Source of the DNA: Phoronis australis
Taxonomy: Eukaryota > Phoronida > Phoronidae
NCBI GenBank assembly: GCA_002633005.1
Contig: NMRA01000003.1
Span: forward strand, 606,696-666,695
DNA: 60,000 nt
Direction: 5' to 3'
This document shows, piece by piece, positions 28,801 to 42,900 of this stretch (position 1 is the stretch's first letter; every line of letters starts with the position of its first letter). Made by a program: the position numbers and the translations under genes. The notes under the pieces were generated by a model, which saw only the letters and a program-made list of their open reading frames with translations, ran no database searches and was not told the DNA's origin.

Positions 28801-31800
28801 TGCATTGTAATCACCCACAAATCTGTAGCGAATCGCGCCCTATAAACATAACATCACAAATTTTAATTTTTGATGTTTAGCAACACTACCAGCAGTTTCA
28901 ACAAAAACTTTTAAAACATATCTTCAGAATCAAGGTGTTCCTTTAAAAAAGAATTTAAACTTTTCTTATGAAAAATCATATAATTGAGATCCTGACCCTC
29001 CATTAGAATCATGCCACACACGTGAGTAGGTTACCTTTAGGTCGTCATCTCTAGCATTGACTGTGAACACGACTTTTCCAACATCTTCAGTGTCCTTTAA
29101 CTCCACTTGGTTGGGTAAGTTTATTATCACTGGAGCAAAGGCATCTCTAAGTATTGTGATAGTGGCTGCAGTCTCGCTCGACTTTTCCGGTATTCTCTGA
29201 TCTCTCACGCGAACATTGAACTGAAGAAATAACATCTGAGTGTTCAAATTGAAGTTAAAAGTTATAATGATTAAATTTCCACATAATATTCATGACTTAA
29301 AAATAAACTCAGTTTAAACCTACTCTTTAGGAAAGAAGGGGAAAATGGAATACAATACAAAATGTTTTTATAAACATCCAAAAATGACAGAAATGACTGC
29401 AGTGATAATAATCAAAGAAGAATCATTGTCTTGTGTTGTCATCCATCAAATTGTTAGCAAAAGATTACAGAAAAAAAACACTTCTCGACATATCATTCTC
29501 TATCAAGTCACTCACCTGATAGGTATTGTCTGGGGCATTCCTCAAATTGGCCTTGACTTTTATCAGGCCTGTCGCCGGATCAATAGTGAAATAGTTCAGT
29601 CCGACATTAGCTGGTGTCTGATCACCCACTAGTGAGTAAGTCAATGTGTCCTGAAAGGCAACGTGCATTGGATCTGAGGATTACAGTTCATATGTTGATA
29701 TTTAAAGAACAACTAAAAATTCCTTTCAGGGTTTTACTGCACTGGATTCCAGACCTTCATGTTGGATTCTGGCCTGAACAGTTAATGAATGAGTTAAATA
29801 GTCTCCAAATAAAGCTCAGTAATTTTCTATTTTATGTAAGTCAATTGTACATTTTATTTTCCTTTCTTGATATTTTGTTATAACTACCAGTCCTGTGTTC
29901 AAATTAATGACACAAAGCCCAAGTGTTCAAAACACTGAGATGTTCATTAGATGCCTAAAGAATGAAACAGAACTTTACGCTTTATATGTATTTTATTTAT
30001 CTATAACTGGCTAAGCAGCAAAACTATAGGCACATTCACGGTTTGCATTGGGTAAACAACATACAGACAGTTAACACCGACTTACGTTGACATCCTGGTC
30101 AGTAGCCTTCATGTCTAGAACTGGTGTGTCCACAGTCTCAAGTTCAGAAATGGACTTTCGATATGGACCAAAGCCAAATACTGGTGTGTTCAAGTTCCTC
30201 TCAACTGTTATGGTTACAGTTGCCGTAGCGACCTTTTGTGGACTTCCATCGTCATACGCAGTAATAACCAACTAAAATAGAATGATCGCCTTTAGTCAGT
30301 AAAAATTGTTTGGATGCATAAACATTTTATTGTTGATTATGAGAACATATCGAATTTTCTTCAAACTCTTCACTGCCCTTTCCTCATTATGTTACTACGT
30401 TCAATGCCAAAACATACCAAATATATGTTCACAGGCTTGTCAAGTGGCATCGTAATATCGTCGCAAATACAGTCTTGTCAATTCCCACAATGTGAGCTCA
30501 GAAAACATTGCTATATTCCATACAGAGCACAGACAAACCCTATTGTATTGCACACAAAAAATTAATAAGTGACCGAGTAAAAACTGACAAAAATTCACTT
30601 AGCCTAGGTAGGGTTCCAACACTAACTTGTCTGAGTCACAATCATGTAGTGTATAGACACAAAAATTCTCAAGAAGACCGCAGGGCCATAAAGCACTACA
30701 TGCCTGGATGTTGCAGACAGTGTGAAGTGGGCCTTGTGCATGAACTAGTGTGAAGTGGTTCTTGTGCATGAACTAGTGTGAAGTGGGCCTTGTGCATGAA
30801 CTAGTGTGAAGTGGGCCTTGTGCTTGAACTAGTGTGAAGTGGGCCTTCTGCACGAACTAGTGTGAAGTGGGCCTTGTGCTTGAACTACTGCTTCTAGGGT
30901 TAATCTTACTACTACTGCTAACCGACAATGTCTACTTTCTGCCATGGAGAACATTCATAAGCTATAAACAAATGAATGACATAATGCATTATAGCCATAC
31001 CTTGAACTGAGTCTGCCTGTCATCCATTGGGTCAAGATCTTTCTTGACAGAGATCATTCCTGTGCCTGCATCTACCTTGAAATACTCCGGAGATGGCTGG
31101 TGCTGGTTTAGTAAGGTATAAATAATATTGCCCTGCAAAATGATCAAATAGAAACCATTAAAAAACAGTAAGACATAATCAGAACAAGTAGTAACTAAAG
31201 ACAATTCTATTATTAGTATGAAATACTGTGTAGCCCTCACAAGTCAGAGACAGGCAGTACATAATACAATGGCAATTGAAGACACAGCAGACGTTGAGTG
31301 AATGTCTTTTAAATAAAGATCACAACTTCAACTATTCATATCCACCTGGGGTCTATTTCACTAATATTCGAAACTATGACCCTTTTGACTTGTGCTTTAA
31401 CTTAAAATTAAGTCACTGTTTCACTGAAAATATTTTCTTCCAGATCAAAAAGTCTCATTTCAATCTGAATTAAGAGATCAGACAGTAGTCATAACTAAAT
31501 AGTTGCTACAGTGCTGTTGTAAACCAGACTTACAACCAAACAGACTTAGTCTATAAGACATGAATTATCAAATTTTGCTAAACATGCAGACCCAAAAACA
31601 TCATGATCAGAAAATCACAGCTGTCACTGGTTTCATAAGGAAGCCAGCGCTGGCCATGTGATGAGCATACCTTCTTGTCCTGGTCAGTTGCCACCACATT
31701 ACTAATATCATTCAGGCCGTGGTTCTCCTTGATGTTCAAACTAAATGGACCTTGGAAAGATGGTGCGTACTGGTCTCTTTCAACATTGATGGTCACTTGG

Positions 31801-34800
31801 ATAGAGTCAGACTTCAAGGGTGTACGACCATCAGTGACTGTAGCGGTGAACTAGACGATTCGGACAAGAGCATTAATTACTACTGGAAATTAGTCCATCA
31901 ACAGACCTTCCTTAAACAAAGCTGATAATCTTGACTGTACCTCAATCACAATTTGCTTGATAACTCACGGTTTGCAGAGAACGAAACTACTAATTCAAAG
32001 ATGCATGCTATGAAGCACAGATGAAAGTTTACTAGTGAGTTTCACCTTTTATGATTGTGCTAGACATGAAACTAAATGCTAAAAATTAAAGAATTAGCTT
32101 TTTCATTTTTATGTTTTAGTATGAAATCACACTTTTTATTCACACCTTAGGAGAGGTATAATTCATAAAATTGTAAAGGAAAGCAATAGCAGCTTAAATA
32201 TTAAATGAAAATGGTGCTGACAAATAGCTCTAGGTAAAAAATTGGATGAGTAGCACAGAAAGAAATGTCCTTAGTTACGTTTTTAAGCAGTGGGAAAAGA
32301 AAAGTAAGACAAAATTTGTTTACTGGTTATTACATGTTTGTGAAATCTAAATAAAAACACACATCACTGCAGTGGACTTGTGGTCATGTTTTATAAAACT
32401 TCACCAGATGAACTTCAAAACTTGCTGCAGGCAAACCTAGATTTCCAACCATATTGGTTGTGTCTTAAGAAACTCTTTGGGCAACATGCAAGTTATCCTA
32501 GATTTCATGGTGATACTGTAGGATAACAAGTTGTAATCTAGACATGGTAATATTCACATGACTCTCTTTGACATAGAAAGAGTCAACACAGTGCAATGGT
32601 CAGCACGAACAGAAGTTGAAAAGAATAGAGAAGGGTATTGTGGAATCAACTTTGCCATCCGTTCTTGAGACGGAGTAAGATGCACTCATTCATCTCGTTC
32701 TATGTCAAGAGTTATCATGTAAAAGCAACAATACAAGCAAAATCAATCAAACATCTTTCAACCCAATTCAACAACATTGGAATCATACAGCAAAACAGTG
32801 TATGCCAAGGGAGCACCTGAAACTGTTTGGAACGTACCACGAACTGGTTCTGTGTTAACTGTGTCAGAAGTTTGGAGAGGTATAACTGCCCTGTGGCCGA
32901 GTTGATGAAAAATGGCAAGCCATCGGGTATAGAGTAGGTGAGTATGTCCTGGATAACAAATACAACATAGTAAACGGAACAATAGCCATAAACAGTGATA
33001 TCAACTATTAACAACTTCCCAACTGCTTTAGAATGCAAATACAGATTTTAAATTTTCAGTTTAAGAGAATGTTCATAGAATACTAGCATAACTAGAAAAA
33101 CATAGAGACCATGATTTTTCCACAATAATGGAAAATGGGACTTTCACGGAATAACAGATTTTGAACAAAATTTACATTATTTCAGTGACAGATACCATAA
33201 TTCTAATGTTTTTGGTTTATTACCAAAAATTAAGAATATAACCCATCAAATTCGACATTCTGGCTACATATTTATCGTTATGCAGCAGACATGTTCAAGT
33301 AGTTGCTTCTACTCTCTCAAGGTGGCACTGTTTACTTTCATGAACTAGTCCCCCGGAGTTATTCTCAGAGACAACAACATACAAATGGAAGTCATCACTC
33401 ATCTTAAGTCATATTTAATCCATAGACAGTTGTGATGAGATCAGATGACATACAAGTTATTTTCACACTTACATTGTCTGCATCTGTAGCATTGATATCC
33501 AGGATAAGTTTGCCCAAGGGATACAACTCCGATATAGTCTTTTCATAGCTGACAGAGCGGTCGATAACTGGTGGATTGGCATTTCGTGTAACACTGACTG
33601 TTACTGTGGCTGTGGCCTGGTTGTTAGGATACGTGTTGTCGTAGGCAATGACTACCACCTGGTGAAAACCAAGGGTGAAAAAGAATTGACAAAGTTTTAA
33701 ATTCACTGAAATCTAATTTCACACAAAACACAATTTTTGAACGCACACATCTTGAATATTTAGAAATAAACTAGGGGAACAGCAAGCATTTTGTATTACC
33801 TGATACTGGGATGAGCTCAATGAATCTTGTTTTAAGTCACGTCTCACACTGATAGCTCCATTGGTTGTGTTGAGATCAAAGAACATGGAGCCAGAAGCAT
33901 CACCAATCAGACCATACTTGATGACACCCTACAACACAATGTAGTTTGAGAGGAATGAGATGGTAAGAGCTAATTAACAATTTTCTACTAATCATGCTTG
34001 ACAATTAATAATCTGTGACGCTGATGGTGAAGGGATGTCTCGAATAGCCGGGATTAGTCTGACAAGTACTTGAGATTATACCACATGATGAAGAGCCCTC
34101 TTTAATAGAACGTTATTTCCCATGACTTCCCTTGTTACCACTTCTACTTTACCTGGCACTAGAGATGAATCTACAAATATGACAAAACCAAACTTCCCAC
34201 TCTGTTAACGAGAGCCCCCACAACTGATGACTACGCAGTATAATTGCCAGTCTAGTCCTGCCAACACGCGCAACAAAAGTCCTACATCACTATAATGAGA
34301 CTGCAGGATGAAATTGGACTCTGGTTTCTCAGCAACTTGGCACACGACAATCAGTCTGGAGTAGATAGAGTTGTTACCATACATGACCATAACTGAGAGG
34401 TCATGAACTCTAACTTGTCACCAAAATGGGTAAAGATTAATGGAAAATAGGCTGCAAACATTCATTTCAAGTGATTGCTATGACATCAAGAATGCTATTA
34501 CACGAGACAAAGAATACTAAATTATGTTGTTGCTACGAATTATTCCACTATATTGCAACTCAATTCTTTTAAACACTAATTTTTTTACTAAACACGAACC
34601 TTTGTTCTGGGAAGATCCAAATCATTGGCTACGACAGTGTAGACTGTCGACTCTGCAGATGTAGTCTCCTGAATGGTGACATGAGGACGAGGGTCACTGG
34701 CTGCAGGCTTGATGAAGAAAGGTGGATTGGAGTCACAGTTAATGGTGACCAAAACGTTCACTTTCTGCACATTCTTACCATCTGTGGCCTGCACTTCCAC

Positions 34801-36881
34801 CTACAAGAGTAAAGATTGCCTTTACAACTGAAATGGTGACAAACTGATCACAATACAGCAATAAAGAGCAGACAATGAAACATCTAGTCATTAAACAGAC
34901 AGAAACGCATATCACAAATGTACAATTATATGTTTCAAATCACAAGTTACACGGAAATAATGGCCATCGACTATACTATTCACATACTGAAAAAAATATG
35001 TCAATCTATTTATTTTATCTGACGAGGGCATGATGTCCTATTCAAGAGAAGGGCAATAGATTTTAAACTGATTCACATGGTACAACTCATTTCATTTACA
35101 TTAAAAGCATCAGCCCGAATGTTTAAGAAAATCCTTTTTCAGGTTTGACTTAAAGGTGCATCTGTCATGTAATGATATCTCAATCAGTATATTACGTACT
35201 GTGTCAGTGCGTCCCACGGTTGGACAACCTCGCATTTGCTTCAGAATAATGTCACCTGTGGTTGGATTAATGTAATAGTAATTCTTGGCAGCCTGGTTAC
35301 CAACTATGGAGTAGATCACTGTGTCCGACTAAAAGATAACACAAGGAAACATTTCACATAATGGTTAGAGAAAGTATTCAAAGTCTAAAACGACAAACCC
35401 GAACCTATGAATTCAGAAAATTAACAGAACACTCACCCATTCCTGTGCATTAAATAAATTTTAAATTTCACAAAAGTCGGTTATAAAATTTGCATGGTAA
35501 ATTTCAAAATAAAAAATAACACAATATTATTTTATGAAAAATCTCAAATTCATGCCAAATCAAAATTTATGCCACACAAATCAGCTACCTTGTCATTGTC
35601 CCTGGCTTCAACAGTTATCACAGATTTCCCTGCAGGCCAATAGTCCCAGATTTCAGTAGAGTAGCTAGTTTGAGTAAACACAGGTATGTTTTCATTTCTG
35701 GACATGGTAACAGTGATCACTGCGCGGCCTTTGTTGTCGGGATACTTCGTGTCGTACGCATGTATCGGTATAGTGTAAGTCATCTGAGTATCAGCATTCA
35801 ATAGCGTCTGGTTTTTCACAGTCAGAACACCGGTTGAAATATCAAGGCGGAACAACTGATAATTATAACTGCTTGGATCTGATATCTTATAGTTGATTTT
35901 CTCCTGAAATGATAAAGCACGCCTTTTAACATAATTGCCAGGGTCTAAAGCTTAACGTTCAAAGAGAACAATCTAGTACATATTTGTTTTTCAGCTAGGC
36001 TGTCAGCTAAACCCAGACAAAAGCATGCAATAGACCTCCAATAATCTACTTTTTAATAACAATAACTCAGCATGTTCTGGTAGTGCTTATGAACCAACTA
36101 TCAAGAGAGCATTACAAGTGCTTTTTAAACTAAACAGTAAATCCTTAGTTTGAGAACATTTTCCAATTTATCAACATGAACAGTAAATTACAACTGTTAC
36201 AGTTAACAATAACATGTCATACAATATGCAGTAAACTGTGAAAATCTTGTGTGAAATCCTGTGCGGAACGAGTTTAACACAAGAAGCATCTAATTAATTC
36301 ACAAAATTACACAAAGCTGACCTTGACATCTTGATCCAAAGCTTCCACTTGAGTGACTAGTGCAGACACCCTGGAGTTCTCGGACAAACCCGTCTTCAAG
36401 TATTGTGTTGTTGGCTGGGTGGTGCCATATACTACAAAGTATGGGTCATGCAGGTCGCGATTTACTGTAACGGTGACCTTGGCTGTGGCTCTCCGTCCTC
36501 TCTGGTCATCAGCCTCGACAGGGAACTGCAAATACAGTTTTAGTGCTAAGTATATGTCTACTAATGTGATGAATACAAGGACTTCCAACACACACACAGA
36601 AAAGTGAGATCCCTTATTGGGTCTACTCCCAACACAAAGTGAGATCAACTTATTGGGTCTACTCCCAACACAAAGTGAGATCAACTTATTGGGTCTACTT
36701 CCAACACAGAGTGAGTTCACCCTATGTGTTATCTCACAAAACAGAGCGAGTTCACCCTATGAGGTTCCCTCCCAACCCTATGGGGTTCACCTAGAAGGTG
36801 GATTGGACTGTGGGGTTGCGGAACTCCCCTGATATTTGGAAAGTTTAACTCCACTCCAACGGCAGTATTAATCACTGGAAG

Positions 36882-36912
<31 letters not shown>

Positions 36913-39900
36913 NTGTGTGTGTGTGCGTGTGTGTGTGTGTGTGTGCGCGTGTGTGTGTGAATCAACTACGCCGTCTTGTGTTTCATCCCACAAACTACCA
37001 CTAACTCAGATGCTGCTACCAAAAAGTAATAAAGGGAGTCGCAATAGAGTTGCCATATACCAAAACTTCTCTAAGAGTGACCCAGAGGAATCTACTCCTA
37101 ACACAGAGCTCACCATGTTGAGTACACCACTACATAATCAAGAACTAACACTGTTTGTGCAAACAAAAAAGGAAACATGGTTGAAACCACTTATCCCAAA
37201 GGAAAAATTAAATGACTGTGTACTTGGTGAATCTGAAGAGACATAACTACACAGAGCCATCATACTCATACTTTGCTCTCTTATTACCGTGCTGTACAAA
37301 AAGAAGACTTCATTTGATAATGACTCATTACATGATATGTCAATTAATCATTGCTTATTACTCTCACCAATCTCTGTGCTCAATGAAGTGGAACTCTGGT
37401 GTTAACAAAAACAACAGTGCTTTGATATAAATAGTTGTGGTCAAATGACTTCTTAACACCTGAACGAGTCTTACCACAAATGTAGTATTGTCTGTGTCTG
37501 TGAGAGGTTTTATCAGAATTATTTGTCCATCTGGTTTCATGAAGAAATAGTCCTGATAGCCACCCTGACCAACAATGGAATACTTCACAACATCCTGTAA
37601 AGACAAATGTCATACATAGATGATGATGTGGCCATGAAATAACTGTGTTGTGGCGAGAAATACGTCAGAACTATATTTCCTTTTTTCCCTCGGGAAGATT
37701 ACCGTTATCATCTCTAGAGAAAATAACCCAGGCAAAGCTGTAAGGATTAAGGTATTTGGCAGGCCAAGTGCATAAGAATTTCGGTAGTTGTTATAACTCA
37801 TGTTGTTACATATATCACTCACGTCTCCCAATTCTATACAGGTGTTGGTGTCGCTATATACAATAATTGAATAACACCTTACAAATGACAACTGAACCAA
37901 ATATATAGCACAAATCAATCATTAACATTTCCGTCAAATACCATCTACAATTTTAATTGTAACAAACTTGATGAAAATTAAGCTGAAAACAGTGTTTCAA
38001 ATATGTAAACATGCAACCTAAATGACACAGCAACTTTATTTGGCCAAGTAGTTATGAATAAGTCATTGCATATTACTACACCAAACACAGAATCATAACC
38101 TCCGGGTCCTAACTGTGTTGTATATAGTCAATATAAGCAAATAAAATCTTTAATTTTTACAACAAGTTCCATGTATTGTGATAGTGTTTTATCAATTCAA
38201 AGAAATTTTCCAAGTAATTCTCTTCTTTAACAAAACGTCTTGTTCTGATCGTCTGCTCAACCTACTGTTGGTCCAGTACTGCAGTAAAACAAGTAGCAGA
38301 AAGCTATTTGTCTATTACTGTGTTATTTGATCAATTTGTTCCATGTGTTGATTAGTTTAATTACTGCTATTTTACATGGAATAAACATACACTTTATGAG
38401 TTCAATCTTCTTGGTAATTCCACGACATGTAAACAAATGCTGTCACTGAGCCCTTGTTTAAATCAGCTTGAATATCATGTATCTCGATATAATAACCCAG
38501 AGTTATCACCACGTCCGTCATATAACAAATACTTATACATATACATATACATATTCTTATACATATACATATACATATACTTATACATATACATATACAT
38601 ATTCTTATACATATACATATACATATACTTATACATATACATATATAAAATATTGTTTTCTTTCATGGAAGAGTAATGTATCATTTACTTTCACCTGTGC
38701 AATATTTAAAACAGCGTACTCTCACTGTATATGCCAATCAACCATACCATGAAAAAAGGAATTCGCCACACGGACAGGAGAAATGAGTAACAGATACGAG
38801 CATTTACAAAAGGCAATAGTAACAGTTACAGTAGTAACAGTTACAGAAGGCAATACATGCCATGAACACACCCTTTAAACCAGACTGCATCATCAACCGC
38901 TTTTACATAGCACATGCTTGCTATCTAGTAGCAAGGCCCAGTTTCTATTGTGAATTAGTGATCCAGATTAGCTGATAAGCCATACTGGGAACTACTTTTC
39001 AGTGAATAGCTCAAGGCTGGAGTTTTTGTTGACAAAACTGCTTCACTTCGACAATTTTGAAAATTCAAAAACTCAAATTGTTACTCCTCTACTCAGATTT
39101 ATAGTTTTCAACAAGAAAATTGAAATTACATCTTGGTTGCTGATCTCATCGGAAATTTAAGTGACTACCCTCACTACATGAACAAGATAATGGAGTCACT
39201 CCTTTGATGAAGAATCCACTAGTGAGATTGGAATGTGGAAAACACAGTTAGGTTGACCACCTGACCCTCAAAAGATTTCTCCAACTCGATCCTTATCTCG
39301 TTTAAAGGGGATGTGTACAGCATGATAGATCTCACAGCTACGAGTGTGGTGTAATTGCTTTTTATTTACAGAGAACAGTACAAAAAGAAATAGCCCATTA
39401 ACAAAACATGGTGTTACCTGATCTGCATCAGTGGCAGCAACTTTGACTACATCAGAGCCCAGTTTGTCATTTTCATCCATGGACGTTGTGTAGTCATTCA
39501 GAGTAAACTTGGGACTATTCAGATTCCTGTTCACTTTAATGTAGACAGTAGCAGTAGCTGTCTGAGTCTTCACACCTGCTCGTCTGGCTTCAACAAGTAG
39601 CTGAGAGGAAAGAGACAACAAATGGGTGTGGCAACAAACCTCAATCACGTGAGCCACACTTTCTTTACGATCAAATGAAAGACATTCTCATGAACTTGTA
39701 AGCTTAAATGATTAACTGACATTTCAAGAACAAAAAATGAAGGATTCTAAAAACAAAACAAATGTTAAATTTGCATTCTTACAACATAGTCAGTTAGCTG
39801 GGCCTTGTCAGATGTTAAGGACTTCTTCACAAAAACTTCTCCACCTTGAGTACCACTTTTGACTCCGAAGAACTCTGGACCTGAACTGTAGCCAACAGTT

Positions 39901-42900
39901 GAATACGTGACTGTACTCTGGAATAAACAAACTGTTAGTTTACAACACAGTGTCCTGACATAATGCCTTTCACTCAATTTGTAATTATTATCGTAATCTA
40001 TTTTGCCCGGGGTACGCCACGAGCTATGTTGCAGAGTAAAACAAGAGGAGGATTGCGAATATTGTCATTTATTATGACGTAAATAGATAAAACTAACTAA
40101 GACTCTGTAAGATGGGCATGGACAAAACGCCAATTCACAAGTAGAGTTCCAGAGAAACAATTGCTTGTTGTTTGTTTTGTTTAATTCACATCAATTTTGG
40201 GACTAGACTGAGCAGAGTTATCTGATGGGAAGGCTTACTGAGTCTTGTCTACCTCAAAAACAAAGCAAACAGATATTTCAATTTGTACCACAAATCACAG
40301 TTAAACACTAGGGAAATTGGAAGGACATTTTGCAACAGATTCAAATTCTCAAGACATGTTATGTAGTGTAAATGACAAACTTACAGGAGAGCCTGTTGGA
40401 ATAACCGTCACAATTACGTCATCAACTGGTCGAACTTCATTGATTGTTACGTTGTAGATATCTGGGTTGAAACTTAGCGCATCACTGTCTCGTTGAATAG
40501 CCACAGTAAGGGTGAAGTCACAAAACTTGGGAGGTACACCCTTGTCTGTAGCACGCACTACCACCTGCAAGTTAAGGACAACATCATACAGCTACTGCAG
40601 TGTATATCTGGGCAATATTCCATCACTTACAAACACTTTAAGTCTGGTATACATGTTACCTGTTGGCCACATCACATGACCTAATTCCATCACTTAGCAT
40701 AGTACAAAGAAGTTACTTGGAATAAATAAATCACACTTATGAAGTATTTTTCCCAAAATAGAAAGTGTGAAGAGACAAAAGATACCAACAGTCTTACCTG
40801 GTAACTTGTCTTGCCCGTGGTCTCCACTGAATTACTCAGCGTCAGTTTTCCTTCTTGGTTTACAGAGAAGAACTTGTGCGAATCACTGAATTGAATTTCC
40901 CTCACACTGTATACAATTTCATTGTTAGGAGCCTGCAACACAAAAGACATATTATAAACTTACACAATTTCTTCGACCTAAGTAAAATGCATTTGTACAT
41001 AAATAATGGAATCATACTTTAACATTCAATTCAAACATCATAATAATGCAGTATCAAATTATAATAAAGCATTTGACTGCACAAAAGACATGATTGTAAA
41101 CATACAAAAACAAAAATACCTATTTTGTCTACAGCGAGTGACAATGTAAATGAATTGCAGAGGAAATGTAAAGGAAAAGAAGCAAGCAACTCAATTCAAT
41201 ACCGTGACATCGGAGTCAGTGGCAACTAGAGTTGCCACCAGTTTTCCAGGTGGACTGGTGTATGGGATACTGTACACACTTCCGCTTGGCTGAGAGCACA
41301 CTGGGGTATTTAGGTTACGATCCACTTTAATCGTCAAAACACCAGTGACCTCTCGAGAAGGGTCGCCTCCATCACTTGCTCGCACCCGTACCTGTTAAGT
41401 AGGACAGATGGAATCAGTTTAACAAATAGCAATCTTAAAACACTGGCAGTTAGGATTACCTAGAACAACGAGAACTAAAAATGAGAGTAGGTAATGACGA
41501 AAAGTTTGTCTCTGTAGTCACGAGCCTACAGTCCATAAACTTTCATAAAATACAACCTTGACCTTTATCCTGTTAACCGAACTTACTGTATACGATGTCC
41601 TAGTGTCCTGAATCAATCCAGGGCCGTCCTTGACCTTGACAGGAACTGAGTTGATGCTATTAGCTGTTGAAGTATTCATCATGAAGAAAGAGAGGGCAGC
41701 ACCATCGCCAATGGCTTCCAGTTTAATTTCGTTAAACTGCGCCTAAATGTCAGCATAGTATTTCAATTAGAATGACGTTGACTTTCTACTCCTCACACTG
41801 TCAACAAAGCCAAACATAAAAAATCAACTAAACAATAATACAGTACGTCTGAGATAGGTGTATAAAAACATAAATCTTTCAGAAATTAATGATTAAATTA
41901 CATTAATATTTTACAACAGTTTAATTCACATGTCATACAGAGACAACTAGAACAATCACATTAGTACACATGTGAAGTAAGTTAAACAGACATGTGGGTC
42001 ACACTTAATGTATACAAACACTAAAAAGAGGAGCGCAAAAGGTTTGAAATACACCAACAAATTAGCACTGCAAGCAATATTCTTCTCAGGGTGTCTATTA
42101 GTTTCAAGTATTATTAGACTAATTTGACCACTACGATATAATATATCAAAGCTCAAAATCAACTGATACTGGGACATCCTAGTCACAAACCCATATTTGA
42201 GATCAAAATTTGTCAAGACATGCCGTATTGACAAAAACTAATGGACAAAAATGTCAAGCAAAACATTGTCAATAACTAAAACAGCAAACAGAGGATGCCA
42301 TGGAGTCCAATCCTTTGAAAAATCAACTGGAGTCTTGTACATACCAGCCATAAACTGTTATGTCAAGTTGCAGTACAATTTGTTACTTGAGAAAAACTAA
42401 AACAGCCAAAAGGGGGCGTCACAGTAATCGAACCCGACTCAGAGGACATGTGCTGGTGCATTCCAACTACATATTTCCATGTCACGTTTCGTCAAAATCA
42501 GTAAAGATGTTTTGCCAAAAACGGATGAAAAAAGATTTTGAATTTCTTGTCAAAAACTAAAAATGGCCAATAAGGGGTGCCAAAGCAGTCAAATCCATCC
42601 AAAAATCAAGTGGAACCGGCGCATTCCCACCACATACCTTCTACATAAAGTTCTGTTGAAATTTGTAAATTAAAGTTCTTTGGTCAAAAATTGACGGATT
42701 AAGGAGTTTCTAGTCACAAAAAACAGCCAACAGGAGATGCTACACTAACCGAAACTCTTTAGAAAATCGACTGGTGTTGGTGCACTCTTGTCACGTAACT
42801 GTGCAAAATTCCATCACATTCAATAATTGTACTTTATAAGACTATCAACAGACAAGCAAAGGCAATGAAGAGTGGGATGCTGAATACAACAAGCAAATTC

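Noticed and set aside
36617-36832. Plus-strand frame with repeated GLLPTQSEINL
   Set aside because: It is a translation of the 36-bp minisatellite, with no start context or homology.
38437-38752. Tyr/Thr/Ile-repeat frames on both strands
   Set aside because: Low-complexity translation of the TATACA array.
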